NCBI GenBank assembly: GCA_030614915.1
Contig: JAUXAG010000003.1
Coordinates: 1-64,000, forward strand
Reading direction: 5' to 3'
DNA: 64,000 nucleotides
DNA from: Actinomycetes bacterium
Lineage (GTDB): Bacteria > Planctomycetota > Phycisphaerae > JAACET01
Below the pieces are notes generated by a model. That model did not search any database. It had not been told where the DNA came from and saw only the letters and a list, made by a program, of their open reading frames with translations. How positions within the stretch are numbered: position 1 is the first letter of the stretch; every line of letters begins with the position of its first letter. Made by a program: the position numbers and the translations under genes. This document shows, in pieces, positions 41,499 to 50,780 of this stretch.

Positions 41499-42785
41499 AT
41501 GAGACTGATTCTTTTTGACCTGCCCGGCCAAGAGCGACGTAACTTCTATCCACTTTCTCTGAGCAGACCCATCTGGGAGCTCCGCTGCGGCATGAGTACT
41601 TTGGGCGAAAAGCTCATCGCCAAGACTGCCGCTGCGGATGTAGCCTGCTTCGTGCCGGACTACATGGCCCAGGCCTACCGGGCCAAGACGGACCATAAGG
41701 TCAACGATCCCGCCATGCTCACCGGCGACGACCTCCTGCTTCTCGATGGCCGAGTCAAAGCGGCCTCCTTCAACCTTGAGCCCAAAGGGCCCAGCGAAGT
41801 CGGACTCACCGACGACGGTCAATGCCTCTACGCCCGCATCAGCAAGGACGATCTGGCCAAACTCAAGGCTGATTCGATCGAATCCCTGCTTACCGCTGCC
41901 CAACAAAACCTAGCCACCGTAAAGTGCGACCTGCCCACCTGGAACTACACCTGGGAGCTGGTCTTAGCCAATCCCGAACAGATTACCGAGGATTTCCAGG
42001 CCCTGGGCCGAAACGGTATTGAGGGCACAATTGAAGAGCCCAAGGCCATTCGCGGCAGTGCCAAGGACGTTTACGTCGGCTCAGGCGCACTGATCCATCC
42101 CATGGTAGTGATCGACGCTGCCAACGGGCCTGTCTTCATCGACCAGGACGCCGAGATTCATCCCTTCACCCGCATTGAAGGCCCTGCCTACATCGGCAAA
42201 AAGTCCATTCTTTTCGGGGCCAAGTGCCGTGAAGGTAATTCCATCGGCCCGGTCTGTCGCGTCGGCGGAGAAGTGGAGGAATCCATCATCCACGGTCATT
42301 CCAACAAGTACCACGACGGTTTTCTCGGACATGCCTATGTCGGTGAATGGGTCAACCTCGGGGCTTTCACCACCAACAGCGACCTCAAAAACGACTATAC
42401 CAGCGTCTCCGTAACTCTGGACGGCCGTCGGCCAATCGACACCGGCTCCACAAAGGTGGGCTCGCTCATCGGAGATCACACCAAAACCTCCATCGGAGTC
42501 TCGTTCAATACCGGGGCCTACGTGGGGGCCATGGGCCTAATCATGGCCACGGGAAAACCCCTGCCCAAATTCATTCCTTCCTTCTCCTGGTTCCTTGAAG
42601 GTGTCACCACCAAGGGCTTCGGCAAAGCAAAGCTCTATGAAACCGCCAAGGTTGCCATGAGCCGCCGCCAGTGCCAATGGACCCCAGCCGAAGAGGAGAT
42701 GTGGGACGCAATTTTTGCGATAACCGCCCCCGTCCGTGATGAAGCAATCCGGCGTGGCCGCCGGCAAATGTTGAGCAAAAGGTAA
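41499..42785 (+). CDS. GlmU-like sugar nucleotidyltransferase with left-handed beta-helix
   Basis: 428 residues. The N-terminal part (LILFDLPGQERRNFYPLSLSRP) is the GlmU_N_2 type, where the usual GGxGTR loop is replaced. Hexapeptide repeats from about 185 to 345 (VYVGSGALIHPM, GPAYIGKKSILFGAKCREG, HGHAYVGEW-type) form the trimeric beta-helix. Probably handles a hexosamine phosphate in wall or capsule synthesis. Upstream of the ADP-forming synthetase and nagB. Confidence 0.82.
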   Translation: MRLILFDLPGQERRNFYPLSLSRPIWELRCGMSTLGEKLIAKTAAADVACFVPDYMAQAYRAKTDHKVNDPAMLTGDDLLLLDGRVKAASFNLEPKGPSEVGLTDDGQCLYARISKDDLAKLKADSIESLLTAAQQNLATVKCDLPTWNYTWELVLANPEQITEDFQALGRNGIEGTIEEPKAIRGSAKDVYVGSGALIHPMVVIDAANGPVFIDQDAEIHPFTRIEGPAYIGKKSILFGAKCREGNSIGPVCRVGGEVEESIIHGHSNKYHDGFLGHAYVGEWVNLGAFTTNSDLKNDYTSVSVTLDGRRPIDTGSTKVGSLIGDHTKTSIGVSFNTGAYVGAMGLIMATGKPLPKFIPSFSWFLEGVTTKGFGKAKLYETAKVAMSRRQCQWTPAEEEMWDAIFAITAPVRDEAIRRGRRQMLSKR

Positions 42786-42794
42786 CAACGCCCA

Positions 42795-44963
42795 ATGCAA
42801 CAAGTGGATGTACGTATGACCACCAAAAGCGAATCGCCAAACCCTGCTCCCCTCATCGACCGAGGCCTGGACAGCATCTTCTATCCGCAGAGTGTGGCCG
42901 TTCTCGGCGTTACCCCCACACCAGGCACTGTACCCTACGACATCTTCTACAACATCCTGGCCAGCGGCTATAAGGGCGTCCTCTATCCAATCGCTCCGGG
43001 CAAGAAAAGCATCAGTGCCGTCCCAGCTTACCGCTATGTCAGCGACGTTGAGGCAGACGTGGACCTGGCGGTAATCGTCTTCCCAGCCGTCGTAGTGGAT
43101 AAAGCCCTGGAAATGTGCGGCAAGAAAGGCGTCAAGGCCGCAATCGTCATCTCCGCCGGCTTCCGAGAAGTCGGACCGAAAGGAGTTAAACGAGAGCAGC
43201 GAATCAAGGACATCTGCGCCGAATACGGCATTGCCCTGATCGGGCCCAACTGTCTGGGCGTAATCAACACCGATCCCGGCTGCATGCTAAATGCCTCTTT
43301 TGCCCGCAAGATGCCCAGCGAGGATCGCATTGCCTTTCTCAGCCAATCCGGAGCACTGTGCACCGCGGTCCTGGACTACGCCCGAGGCAAGAACATCGGC
43401 TTCTCGAAGTTTGTCAGTTTCGGAAACATGGCCGGCATCACCGAAATCGATCTGCTCTACTACCTCCACCAGGACCCCAAGACCGACGTCATCTTGCTCT
43501 ATCTCGAGGAGCTCCGCAACGGACGGGCCCTCATGGAAGCCGCCAGGAAGATTACCCGAGGCCCAAATGCCAAACCCATTTTGGTCGTCAAGTCTGGACG
43601 CACCAGCCAGGGTGCAGACGCCGCCTCAAGCCACACCGGTTCTCTCGCCGGAGAGGACTCCATCTGTGAGGCCGTCTTTAGAGACGCAGGGATTATTCGA
43701 GTCAACACCCTTGACGCGATGTTTAACGCAGCCATCTTACTGACTTATCAGCCCATGCCCGCCGGTAATCGAGTGGCCATTGTCACCAATGCCGGCGGCC
43801 CCGGAGTCATGGCCACCGATGCAGCCGTAAGTTGGGGCCTGGAAATTGCTCGTTTCCAACCGCAGACAACCAGCAGACTGCAAGAATCTTTGCCGGCCGT
43901 GGCCAACATCAAGAATCCCGTCGATGTCATCGGCGATGCCCGCTCCGACCGCTATGAAGCTGCTCTGGAGGCGGTTATGCAGGACGCCAATGTGGATCAG
44001 TTGCTGGTTATCCTAACGCCTCAGTCGATGACCGATATCCAGGAGATTGCCCAGGGAATAGTCAAAGTCCAAAAAAAGGCCCTCAAGCCAATGGCCTGTT
44101 CTTTCATGGGGGCCTCGGACGTTCAGGTGGGCATTGACATCCTGGAGCAGGCTCATATTCCCCATTACATTTTGCCCGAGTTGGCCTGCAAAGCGATGGC
44201 TAACGTCCAGCGGGTCTGCAAATGGCGTCAAACAGAACTGGAAGATTTCGAACCCTTGCCCGCCGACCGCACCGCCGTAGCTGCCATAATTGATGATTTG
44301 CCCGAAGGCTATCTGGCCGAAGATCAGGCCCTGGCCGTGCTGAAAGCCTACGGCCTGCCGGTGCCCAAGCACAAGCTCTGCAAGGACGCCGATCAGGCCG
44401 CGGCCTTTGCCCAGAAGATCGGCTTCCCCGTAGTCCTGCGAGTGGTCAGCCCTCAGATCGTCCATAAGTACGACGTCAAGGGCGTGGTCCTGAACCTCGA
44501 AAACGCCGAGCAGCTCAAAAAAGCTTACAAAGACATGATGGACCACATCGCAAAGGTACTACCTGATGCAGAGGTAACCGGCGTCTTGGTTCGCGGCATG
44601 ATCCCTGCTGGGCACGAAGTAATCCTCGGCGCCAAGCGTGATGCTGTTTTCGGCCCGACGCTGATGTTCGGCCTCGGCGGGATCTTCGTCGAGACCTTCA
44701 AGGATGTTACCTTTGCCCTGGCCCCCATCGATGAGGGCATCGCTTCGCGAATGGTCCGCCAGATCAAGGCCATCGGTCTGTTGAAAGGCGCCCGCGGGGC
44801 CGAGCCCGCCGATATTGCCGCCATCGAGCAATCCCTCCGCAGGCTCGGACAGTTGATCAGCGACTTTGAGAGAATCCGCGAGTTGGATATCAATCCCCTA
44901 ATTGTCGCCCCCGCCGGGCAGGGTGCCGCGGTAGCGGACGTGCGCATCAGGCTGGATGGCTAA
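42795..44963 (+). CDS. ADP-forming acetate/acyl-CoA synthetase, fused alpha-beta form
   Basis: 722 residues. N-terminal CoA-binding domain (SVAVLGVTPTPGTVPY), two succinyl-CoA-ligase-like domains with LIGPNCLGVIN and the phospho-His site SSHTGSLAGED, then a C-terminal ATP-grasp domain (AVLKAYGLPVPKHKL onward, ending ELDINPLIV). Converts acyl-CoA plus ADP to acid plus ATP, typical of fermentative acetate production. Starts ten bases after the GlmU-like gene; an ATG 21 bases inside is an alternative. Confidence 0.9.
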   Translation: MQQVDVRMTTKSESPNPAPLIDRGLDSIFYPQSVAVLGVTPTPGTVPYDIFYNILASGYKGVLYPIAPGKKSISAVPAYRYVSDVEADVDLAVIVFPAVVVDKALEMCGKKGVKAAIVISAGFREVGPKGVKREQRIKDICAEYGIALIGPNCLGVINTDPGCMLNASFARKMPSEDRIAFLSQSGALCTAVLDYARGKNIGFSKFVSFGNMAGITEIDLLYYLHQDPKTDVILLYLEELRNGRALMEAARKITRGPNAKPILVVKSGRTSQGADAASSHTGSLAGEDSICEAVFRDAGIIRVNTLDAMFNAAILLTYQPMPAGNRVAIVTNAGGPGVMATDAAVSWGLEIARFQPQTTSRLQESLPAVANIKNPVDVIGDARSDRYEAALEAVMQDANVDQLLVILTPQSMTDIQEIAQGIVKVQKKALKPMACSFMGASDVQVGIDILEQAHIPHYILPELACKAMANVQRVCKWRQTELEDFEPLPADRTAVAAIIDDLPEGYLAEDQALAVLKAYGLPVPKHKLCKDADQAAAFAQKIGFPVVLRVVSPQIVHKYDVKGVVLNLENAEQLKKAYKDMMDHIAKVLPDAEVTGVLVRGMIPAGHEVILGAKRDAVFGPTLMFGLGGIFVETFKDVTFALAPIDEGIASRMVRQIKAIGLLKGARGAEPADIAAIEQSLRRLGQLISDFERIRELDINPLIVAPAGQGAAVADVRIRLDG

Positions 44964-44990
44964 GAGATCAATTTCCTGTGGAGCAAATGT

Positions 44991-45236
44991 ATGGACAAGA
45001 GTGAGATTCAAACACGCATTGTCAAGGCGGTTTGCCAGGTGCTGAACATCGAGAAGGACATGGTTACTCCCCAGAGCAACTTTGTCTTCGACCTCGGTGC
45101 CGAAAGTACCCAGTCAGTCCAGCTGCTGGCCGCCTTCGAGGAAGAGTTCGGCATCGAGATGGAAAGCGAGGCTGCCCTCAGCGTCCAAACTGTCGGTGAG
45201 GCCGTGGACTTTATTGCCAAGTATGTTAATCAGTAG
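44991..45236 (+). CDS. Acyl carrier protein, atypical
   Basis: 81 residues with the helix pattern and acidity of ACP: ...DLGAESTQSVQLLAAFEEEFGIEME. The phosphopantetheine site is normally DSL; here it reads EST, with S39 as the attachment serine. The AFEEEFGIE recognition helix is conserved. May be a specialised ACP rather than the fatty-acid one. GGAG seven bases before the ATG. Between the acyl-CoA synthetase and nagB. Confidence 0.85.
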   Translation: MDKSEIQTRIVKAVCQVLNIEKDMVTPQSNFVFDLGAESTQSVQLLAAFEEEFGIEMESEAALSVQTVGEAVDFIAKYVNQ

Positions 45237-45320
45237 CCGCCGGCCAAAAGCCCCCGGCAAGCACATTCGGCCGCGATCCAAGGCGGACCCGCGCAAAATG
45301 TTTTCGAAAGGAGACGGTCA

Positions 45321-46106
45321 ATGGAAATCCTGATCTACCAGACGTACGAAGAGCTTTCCAAAGCCTCGGCCCAGGTAGTTGCCGACCTCATCAACAGCAA
45401 GCCCAACGCCGTTCTGGGCCTGGCCACCGGTTCGACCCCCCTGGGGCTCTACCAGGAGTTGATCCGCATGCACAAGGAAGAGGGGCTGGACTTCTCCCAC
45501 GTTAGCACCTTCAACCTTGACGAGTACGTCGGCCTGTCCCCCGATCACCCCCAGAGCTATCACTACTTCATGCACGAAAATCTTTTCAAGGACATCAACA
45601 TTGAGCCCCAGAACGTTCACGTGCCCTCGGGAACCACCAGCAACTACCACGCCTTTTGCCAGTGGTACGAGCAGCGTATCGAGCAGTGCGGCGGAATCGA
45701 CATCCAGGTCCTGGGCGTCGGCTCGGACGGCCACATCGCCTTCAACGAACCCAGCAGCTCCCTGGGATCGCGGACGCGGATCAAAACGCTCTCGGAGCAG
45801 ACGATCGATGACAACGCTCGGTTCTTCGAGAAGAAAGAGCAAGTACCGATCTATGCCATCACCATGGGCGTGGGCACGGTGCTCGAGGCCCGCAAGTTGA
45901 TTCTGCTGGCCAACGGCACGAGCAAGGCCCAGGCCATCGCCGATGCCATCGAAAAACCCGTTTCCAGCATGTGCACTGCCAGCGCCCTGCAACTACACCC
46001 CGACAGCATCTTCTTCCTCGACACACAGGCTGCCGGCAAACTAAAGATGCTGGACTACTACCAGTGGATCCAGGCCAAGAAGCCCGGCGCCCCACCCAGC
46101 AGCTGA
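45321..46106 (+). CDS. nagB: Glucosamine-6-phosphate deaminase
   Basis: Turns glucosamine-6-phosphate into fructose-6-phosphate and ammonia. 261 residues. LGLATGSTPLGLYQEL, STFNLDEYVGL (catalytic Asp), GVGSDGHIAFNEP (catalytic His) and AITMGVGTVLEAR are canonical. AAAGGAG before the ATG, and an intrinsic terminator 30 bases after the stop. Confidence 0.96.
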   Translation: MEILIYQTYEELSKASAQVVADLINSKPNAVLGLATGSTPLGLYQELIRMHKEEGLDFSHVSTFNLDEYVGLSPDHPQSYHYFMHENLFKDINIEPQNVHVPSGTTSNYHAFCQWYEQRIEQCGGIDIQVLGVGSDGHIAFNEPSSSLGSRTRIKTLSEQTIDDNARFFEKKEQVPIYAITMGVGTVLEARKLILLANGTSKAQAIADAIEKPVSSMCTASALQLHPDSIFFLDTQAAGKLKMLDYYQWIQAKKPGAPPSS

Positions 46107-46134
46107 CCGAAAAACGCCTAACCCGAAGCCCCAT

Positions 46135-46163
46135 AAGAGCTGGTCCCCCCGATCAGCTCTTTT
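46135..46163 (+). terminator. Intrinsic terminator after nagB
   Basis: AAGAGCTG/CAGCTCTT stem with a GTCCCCCCGAT loop region, ending in TTTT. Confidence 0.7.
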
Positions 46164-46188
46164 CGTCTGCAATATCCACCCTCACCCC

Positions 46189-46216
46189 TTGCCACACGCT
46201 GGGCATCTGCTACAAT
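46189..46216 (+). promoter_or_regulatory. Promoter of the 46314 gene and holA
   Basis: TTGCCA at 46189-46194 and TACAAT at 46211-46216, 16-base spacer, directly after the nagB terminator. Confidence 0.65.
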
Positions 46217-46313
46217 AGGCTCATCACTTCAGAGCTTTTTTTGCTGGGGTGGGAAAGGACCGCAATTGGAACGGCCCAGTCGGTGCTGGCCAAATAAGCA
46301 AAGGAGCAAGACC

Positions 46314-46748
46314 ATGCCTGAAAACATTAGACCTTTGAATCCTCAGCCGGGCGACCAAGACGAATTGCTTCCCGAAGAGGCCATCATGGCCGACGATGTT
46401 GACCAGGCCCAAGAGGAGGAGCCCATCGACCTGGTGGACCTGGAGATCAATGGAGCCACCGGTACTCGCACTCAGATCAAGGCCTTCGGAAAAGGGGCCC
46501 GGGCCGCCGCCAGAGAACTCCGCCGCGAGGAGGCTCTCAAGCGACCCCTGAACGTAACCGGCCAAGGAGCCACACGGACCCGCACTTTCCACAGTAAATT
46601 AAACGACGCAGCCCTGGCCTTGATGGACCAGGCCATCAATGAATGGGTGGACAACGCCGGCATCGAAATCAAATGCGTCTCCTCCTGCATCGGAATCTTC
46701 GAAGCCAAAAAGCCCGAGCCCCATCTGCTGGTCACCGTCTGTTATTGA
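46314..46748 (+). CDS. Conserved-looking protein of unknown function
   Basis: 144 residues. An acidic N-terminal half, with a basic GKGARAAARELRREEALKR patch near 62-80, leads to a compact C-terminal domain (HSKLNDAALALMDQAINEW ... CVSSCIGIF ... HLLVTVCY) that looks like an alpha-beta fold. No signal peptide, cytoplasmic. I recognise no family. AAGGAG eight bases before the ATG, own promoter, then holA on the same strand. Confidence 0.7.
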   Translation: MPENIRPLNPQPGDQDELLPEEAIMADDVDQAQEEEPIDLVDLEINGATGTRTQIKAFGKGARAAARELRREEALKRPLNVTGQGATRTRTFHSKLNDAALALMDQAINEWVDNAGIEIKCVSSCIGIFEAKKPEPHLLVTVCY

Positions 46749-46794
46749 ACGCAGCGGCAGAGCGACTGCCAAAACCACAAAGGTGTTTTGATTA

Positions 46795-47799
46795 GTGACT
46801 GCCAAAACCAGCAAGACTGCACCGCAAACAATAAAATGCGTGTACGTCATTTCCGGCCAGTCCGGCCGATTCCGCGACGCTCAGTTGGCCAAGCTCCGCA
46901 AATCAGTGCTGGAAGGTTGCGACTGGTCCATGTGTCTGCGCCAATTCGACGCTGAGCAGGCCAATATAGCAGAGGTCCTCAATGAGCTGCGAACTCTGCC
47001 TTTCCTCGGACCCAGGAGAGTGGTCGAACTCCACCGTGCCGACAGCTTCGTCAAGGAGCACCGCCAGGCCCTCGAGCAGTACCTCACTTCGCCCAGCACT
47101 ACAGCAGTGCTCCTCTTGCTGCTCGATAAACCCCTGCCCGGCAATCTTCGGATCACCAAAGTAATCCACAAACTCGGTTCCTGCTACTCCCTTGAGCCCG
47201 CCCGGACCCAGGACATCCCCCTTGTATTGGCCCGCCTGGCCAAAGATACCTATGGCAAAACTCTTGGGCCCGCTGCAGCCGGTGCCCTGCAGGAATTGAC
47301 CGGTAACTCACTCAACGCCTTGGCTGAAGAGCTCGAGAAGCTCTGCCTCTATGTCGGTGATCGAGCGGCAATAAGCATCGAAGACGTCCAGGCCCTGGTC
47401 GGCCAAAATCGCGAGCTCTCCGTCTTTGAAATTACCGACGCCCTCATCAAGCAGGACACGCCCCGGGCCATGCAGCTCATGGAGCGAATCCTCCACCAGG
47501 ACCGCAATGCCCAGTACGGCATCATAGGATTATTGGCCTGGTACGTCCGCCGCCTGCGCAAGGCCCGCGTAATGCTCGATAGCAAACTACCCTCCCATCA
47601 GATTTGCCAACAGTTGAAGGTCTGGTATCGCAGGGACGAATTCATCCGCCAAGCCGCCCAAAGCTCTGCCGAAGGACTCCGTTTAGCCTGCAAGCAGCTC
47701 ACCAAAGCCGACCTCGCCGTCAAAACCGGAGCTGCCAACGTGCCAAATGCCGTGGAGAGATTTATCCTCTCTTTTGCCTCAATCTCTCAACACCCATGA
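46795..47799 (+). CDS. holA: DNA polymerase III subunit delta
   Basis: Clamp-loader subunit of the replisome. 334 residues. The order of blocks fits HolA: LPFLGPRRVVELHRAD near 65-80, ELTGNSLNALAEELEKLCLY near 170-190, and LSVFEITDALIKQD near 206-220. Sequence is diverse in this family and the call rests on the block pattern. GTG start after AAAGGTG; a 14-base direct repeat (46764, 46797) runs over the start. Confidence 0.88.
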   Translation: MTAKTSKTAPQTIKCVYVISGQSGRFRDAQLAKLRKSVLEGCDWSMCLRQFDAEQANIAEVLNELRTLPFLGPRRVVELHRADSFVKEHRQALEQYLTSPSTTAVLLLLLDKPLPGNLRITKVIHKLGSCYSLEPARTQDIPLVLARLAKDTYGKTLGPAAAGALQELTGNSLNALAEELEKLCLYVGDRAAISIEDVQALVGQNRELSVFEITDALIKQDTPRAMQLMERILHQDRNAQYGIIGLLAWYVRRLRKARVMLDSKLPSHQICQQLKVWYRRDEFIRQAAQSSAEGLRLACKQLTKADLAVKTGAANVPNAVERFILSFASISQHP

Positions 47800-47888
47800 C
47801 CCCCACCATTTCATCCCCGGCTGGCGCTTGTCCAAACCACCAGGGCGACATAGAATATTATGAAGATTCTGTAGTTGGCGGCTAGGAC

Positions 47889-48416
47889 ATGTTTCCCGAA
47901 CGACTGGACAATCTAGAGATCATCCATTGGCCGGATCCGCGGCTAAAAATCGCCGGCCAGCGAATCGAGCTCTTTGACGAAAGGCTCAAGGCCCTGGCCA
48001 ACCGCATGATCGAGATAATGCAGCAGGCCAACGGCGTCGGTCTGGCAGCGACGCAGCTGGGCTTGGACCTTCAACTCTTTGTGGGGCGTTCGCCGGGCCA
48101 GATCGACCAGCCGCGGGTTTATGTTAATGCCGAGCTGTTTGAGCTCGGCGGAACAGTTAGCTCCGAAGAGGGCTGCCTCTCCGTCCCCGGCATCACCACC
48201 AAAATCAGACGAACCACCAAAATGGGCATCCGCGCTCAGGATATTAATGGCAGGGAATTCGAGCAAGAGGCCGACAAGCTCCTGGGCCGAGTCTGGCAGC
48301 ACGAGTTCGACCATTGCAGCGGGCTGCTGATCATCGACCGCATGAACCGACTACAGCGCATCGCTCATCGCCGGGCCATCCGCCAACTCGAAAAGGCCTA
48401 CGAACCGCCCAAGTAA
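47889..48416 (+). CDS. def: Peptide deformylase
   Basis: Removes the N-formyl group from new proteins. 175 residues. The three motifs are complete: GVGLAATQLG, EEGCLSVPG (metal Cys) and WQHEFDHCSG (metal His pair, catalytic Glu). Weak ribosome site before the ATG. Confidence 0.96.
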   Translation: MFPERLDNLEIIHWPDPRLKIAGQRIELFDERLKALANRMIEIMQQANGVGLAATQLGLDLQLFVGRSPGQIDQPRVYVNAELFELGGTVSSEEGCLSVPGITTKIRRTTKMGIRAQDINGREFEQEADKLLGRVWQHEFDHCSGLLIIDRMNRLQRIAHRRAIRQLEKAYEPPK

Positions 48417-48486
48417 CAATCGCCCCCCAAACCGATATATGCTCGACTTGGCCTTTGCGCCTGACTACTCAGAAGCCGCTCTAAAT

Positions 48487-49899
48487 CTAGCTTAAATCAT
48501 ATTCTTTGAGTTTGCGGTAAAGGGTTCTGGCCCCGATGCCCAGGATTTTCGCAGCCTGTTCCCGATTGCCGCCGGTAAACTCCAGGGTCTTGCGGATGAG
48601 CTGCTGCTCGGCCTGGGCTATGCTCATCCCCGCAGAGATCTCCACCTGCGCTGCCCCCTCCTGGGCTGCCCCGCCCGACTTGTCACTGGTTAACAAGGCG
48701 ATCGGCACAGGTCCGAAGTTCCGGATTTGGTCGGGAATGTCCTCCAGTTCCAGCCGCTGGCCGCGGGCCAGCACCACCATACCCTCGATCACGTTGAGCA
48801 GCTCGCGCACGTTGCCCGGCCACCCATACCCAGCCAACACCCGCCGCACCTCCGGAGTCAAACCAAGAATCACCTTGTTATGCTTGGCCGCGAACTCCTT
48901 CAGGAAGTGCGCCACCAGCAAAGGAATGTCCTCCCGACGTTCCCGAAGCGGAGGTACCTTGATAGTTACCCCCTGCAGTCTGAAGTAAAGGTCTTCGCGA
49001 AACTTTTTTTCAGCAACCGCGCTGAGTAGGTCCTGATTGGTAGCCGAAATCAGCCGCACGTTCACCTTGATCGATTCGTTCGAGCCCACCGGAGTAACTT
49101 CGCCGTCCTCAAGCACTCTCAGCAGCTTGGCCTGCATAGCCCCAGAGGTGTCCCCCACTTCATCAAGGAGCAAGGTTCCGCCGTCGGCGTGCACGAAACG
49201 CCCCCGCCGGTCGCTGGTCGCCCCGGTGAAGGCACCTTTGACATGCCCGAAAAGCTCGCTTTCCAGAATCGATTCGCTCAGCCCCGCACAATTCAGAGCC
49301 ACAAAGCGTTTGCCGCTGCGATGGGAATTGCTGTGCAGAGCCCGGGCGATAAGTTCCTTGCCCGTCCCCGACTCGCCTTGGATCAACACCGTAACGTCCG
49401 AAGGCGCAACCTGCCGGATGGTCCGCACAATATCAACCATTTGCTGGCTGCGGCCGACAATGCCTTCAAAACCGAAATGCTCGTTGAGCATTTGGCGCAG
49501 CAGCCGATTGTCGCGAATCAGATGCCCCCTTTCCAGTGCTCGGGCAACCACCTCTCGGAGGTCCTCGATGTCGATAGGTTTGGTCACGTAGTCGTAGGCC
49601 CCGTCCCGCAGGGCCTCCCGACAGCTGGCCACTGACGCATGGGCCGTGATCAGGATTACCTCCGTGCTCGGCGAGTGTTGTTTGGTCGCCTGAAGTACCG
49701 CCAAGCCGTCAATATCCGAGCCCAGGATCAGGTCGGTAACTACCAGGTCATAGGTTTGCTCGGCCAGCAGCTGTACCGCCTTCAGACCGGTGTTAGCCAC
49801 AATGCACTCATACCCCGAGCGGCCCAGGCCCTCGGACAAGGCCTCGGCGTGGGCTTTCTCGTCTTCCACGATCAGGATTTTGGGTTTTTCTTCCGTCAT
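48487..49899 (-). CDS. Sigma-54-dependent response regulator, NtrC family
   Basis: 470 residues. Receiver domain with phospho-acceptor D56 (LVVTDLILG), AAA+ domain with GESGTGKELIA and the sigma-54 contact GAFTGA, and a C-terminal Fis-type helix-turn-helix ending QAAKILGIGARTLYRKLKEY. Activates sigma-54 promoters when phosphorylated. The kinase gene is directly upstream on the same strand with a nine-base gap. Target genes not known. Confidence 0.93.
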   Translation of the reverse strand: MTEEKPKILIVEDEKAHAEALSEGLGRSGYECIVANTGLKAVQLLAEQTYDLVVTDLILGSDIDGLAVLQATKQHSPSTEVILITAHASVASCREALRDGAYDYVTKPIDIEDLREVVARALERGHLIRDNRLLRQMLNEHFGFEGIVGRSQQMVDIVRTIRQVAPSDVTVLIQGESGTGKELIARALHSNSHRSGKRFVALNCAGLSESILESELFGHVKGAFTGATSDRRGRFVHADGGTLLLDEVGDTSGAMQAKLLRVLEDGEVTPVGSNESIKVNVRLISATNQDLLSAVAEKKFREDLYFRLQGVTIKVPPLRERREDIPLLVAHFLKEFAAKHNKVILGLTPEVRRVLAGYGWPGNVRELLNVIEGMVVLARGQRLELEDIPDQIRNFGPVPIALLTSDKSGGAAQEGAAQVEISAGMSIAQAEQQLIRKTLEFTGGNREQAAKILGIGARTLYRKLKEYDLS

Positions 49900-49908
49900 T
49901 CTCTTTAT

Positions 49909-50703
49909 TTACCGAACCAACGGCAATGATATCCGAAAATTAGTTCCCCGGCCAGGGGTGGTTTGCACCTCGATGCTGCCCTGATGAGCCTGGATAATCC
50001 GCTTGGCCGTCGGCAGCCCCAGCCCTGAACCTCCCTGTTTGGTGGAGAAGGACACCTTAAACATCTTTTGCCGGTCGGCCTCTGAGATGCCCGGCCCGGT
50101 ATCGGTTATGTCGATCAGGGCCGAGCCTCCATCCATTGATGTGCGAATCATCAGTTCCCCCCCGTCGGGCATGGCCTGCTGGGCATTGATGAAAATGTTC
50201 AGCAGAGCCTGCTTGATCAGGTCCATATCCAGATTGCAGATCAGCGGGGCCGGATGAAGTTGATGTCTCAGGGTCAGCTTAGCCGAGCGGGCTTGGGCAG
50301 AATAAAAATCGACCATGTCTTGCATCAGTTCGTTGACGTTGCAGTTCCTCCGCTGCAGCTCAGGGCGACGAACGAATTTCAGCACGTCGTCCAGCAGATT
50401 GCTCAGACGCCGAGTCTCCTGCCCGAGCACGTCCAGCCGAACCAGGGCTTGCCGTTCGCGGTCTGTTTGAGCATTCTGGAAATCTTCAGCCAGAAGCTTC
50501 AGGTTAACCGTAATTGTGGACAGAGGGTTTTTCAGTTCGTGAGCCAGACCGCCAATGAGTCCGCTGAGATTGGTTTGTCCCTTCTGAGCCAGCTGCTCGG
50601 CTCGGCGGGCTTGGCCAACCATCCGCCGGGCCCACACCATCGACCCCAACAACCCCCCAGCCGCCCCCACAACCACACCCAGAACAAACCACAGATAGAG
50701 CAT
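49909..50703 (-). CDS. Sensor histidine kinase, NtrB-like
   Basis: 264 residues. One N-terminal membrane helix (about 3-24), then the DHp domain with IGGLAHELKNPLSTI (phospho-acceptor H55) and an ATP-binding domain with a final GGSGLGLPTAKRI box. No separate sensory domain between helix and DHp, so the input is unclear. Partner of the sigma-54 regulator downstream. Follows pnp by 77 bases. Confidence 0.92.
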   Translation of the reverse strand: MLYLWFVLGVVVGAAGGLLGSMVWARRMVGQARRAEQLAQKGQTNLSGLIGGLAHELKNPLSTITVNLKLLAEDFQNAQTDRERQALVRLDVLGQETRRLSNLLDDVLKFVRRPELQRRNCNVNELMQDMVDFYSAQARSAKLTLRHQLHPAPLICNLDMDLIKQALLNIFINAQQAMPDGGELMIRTSMDGGSALIDITDTGPGISEADRQKMFKVSFSTKQGGSGLGLPTAKRIIQAHQGSIEVQTTPGRGTNFRISLPLVR

Positions 50704-50780
50704 TTGGGCCGTCCTTTTTCAAAGCAGCCGGCGGCAGCCCTGCCTGGCACCGCTCGGGCCAAATGCTGGTGCAACCTGCT

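Noticed and set aside
46764-46810. GACTGCCAAAACCA direct repeat over the holA start
   Set aside because: Fourteen bases, 33 apart, no other structure; probably a small local duplication.
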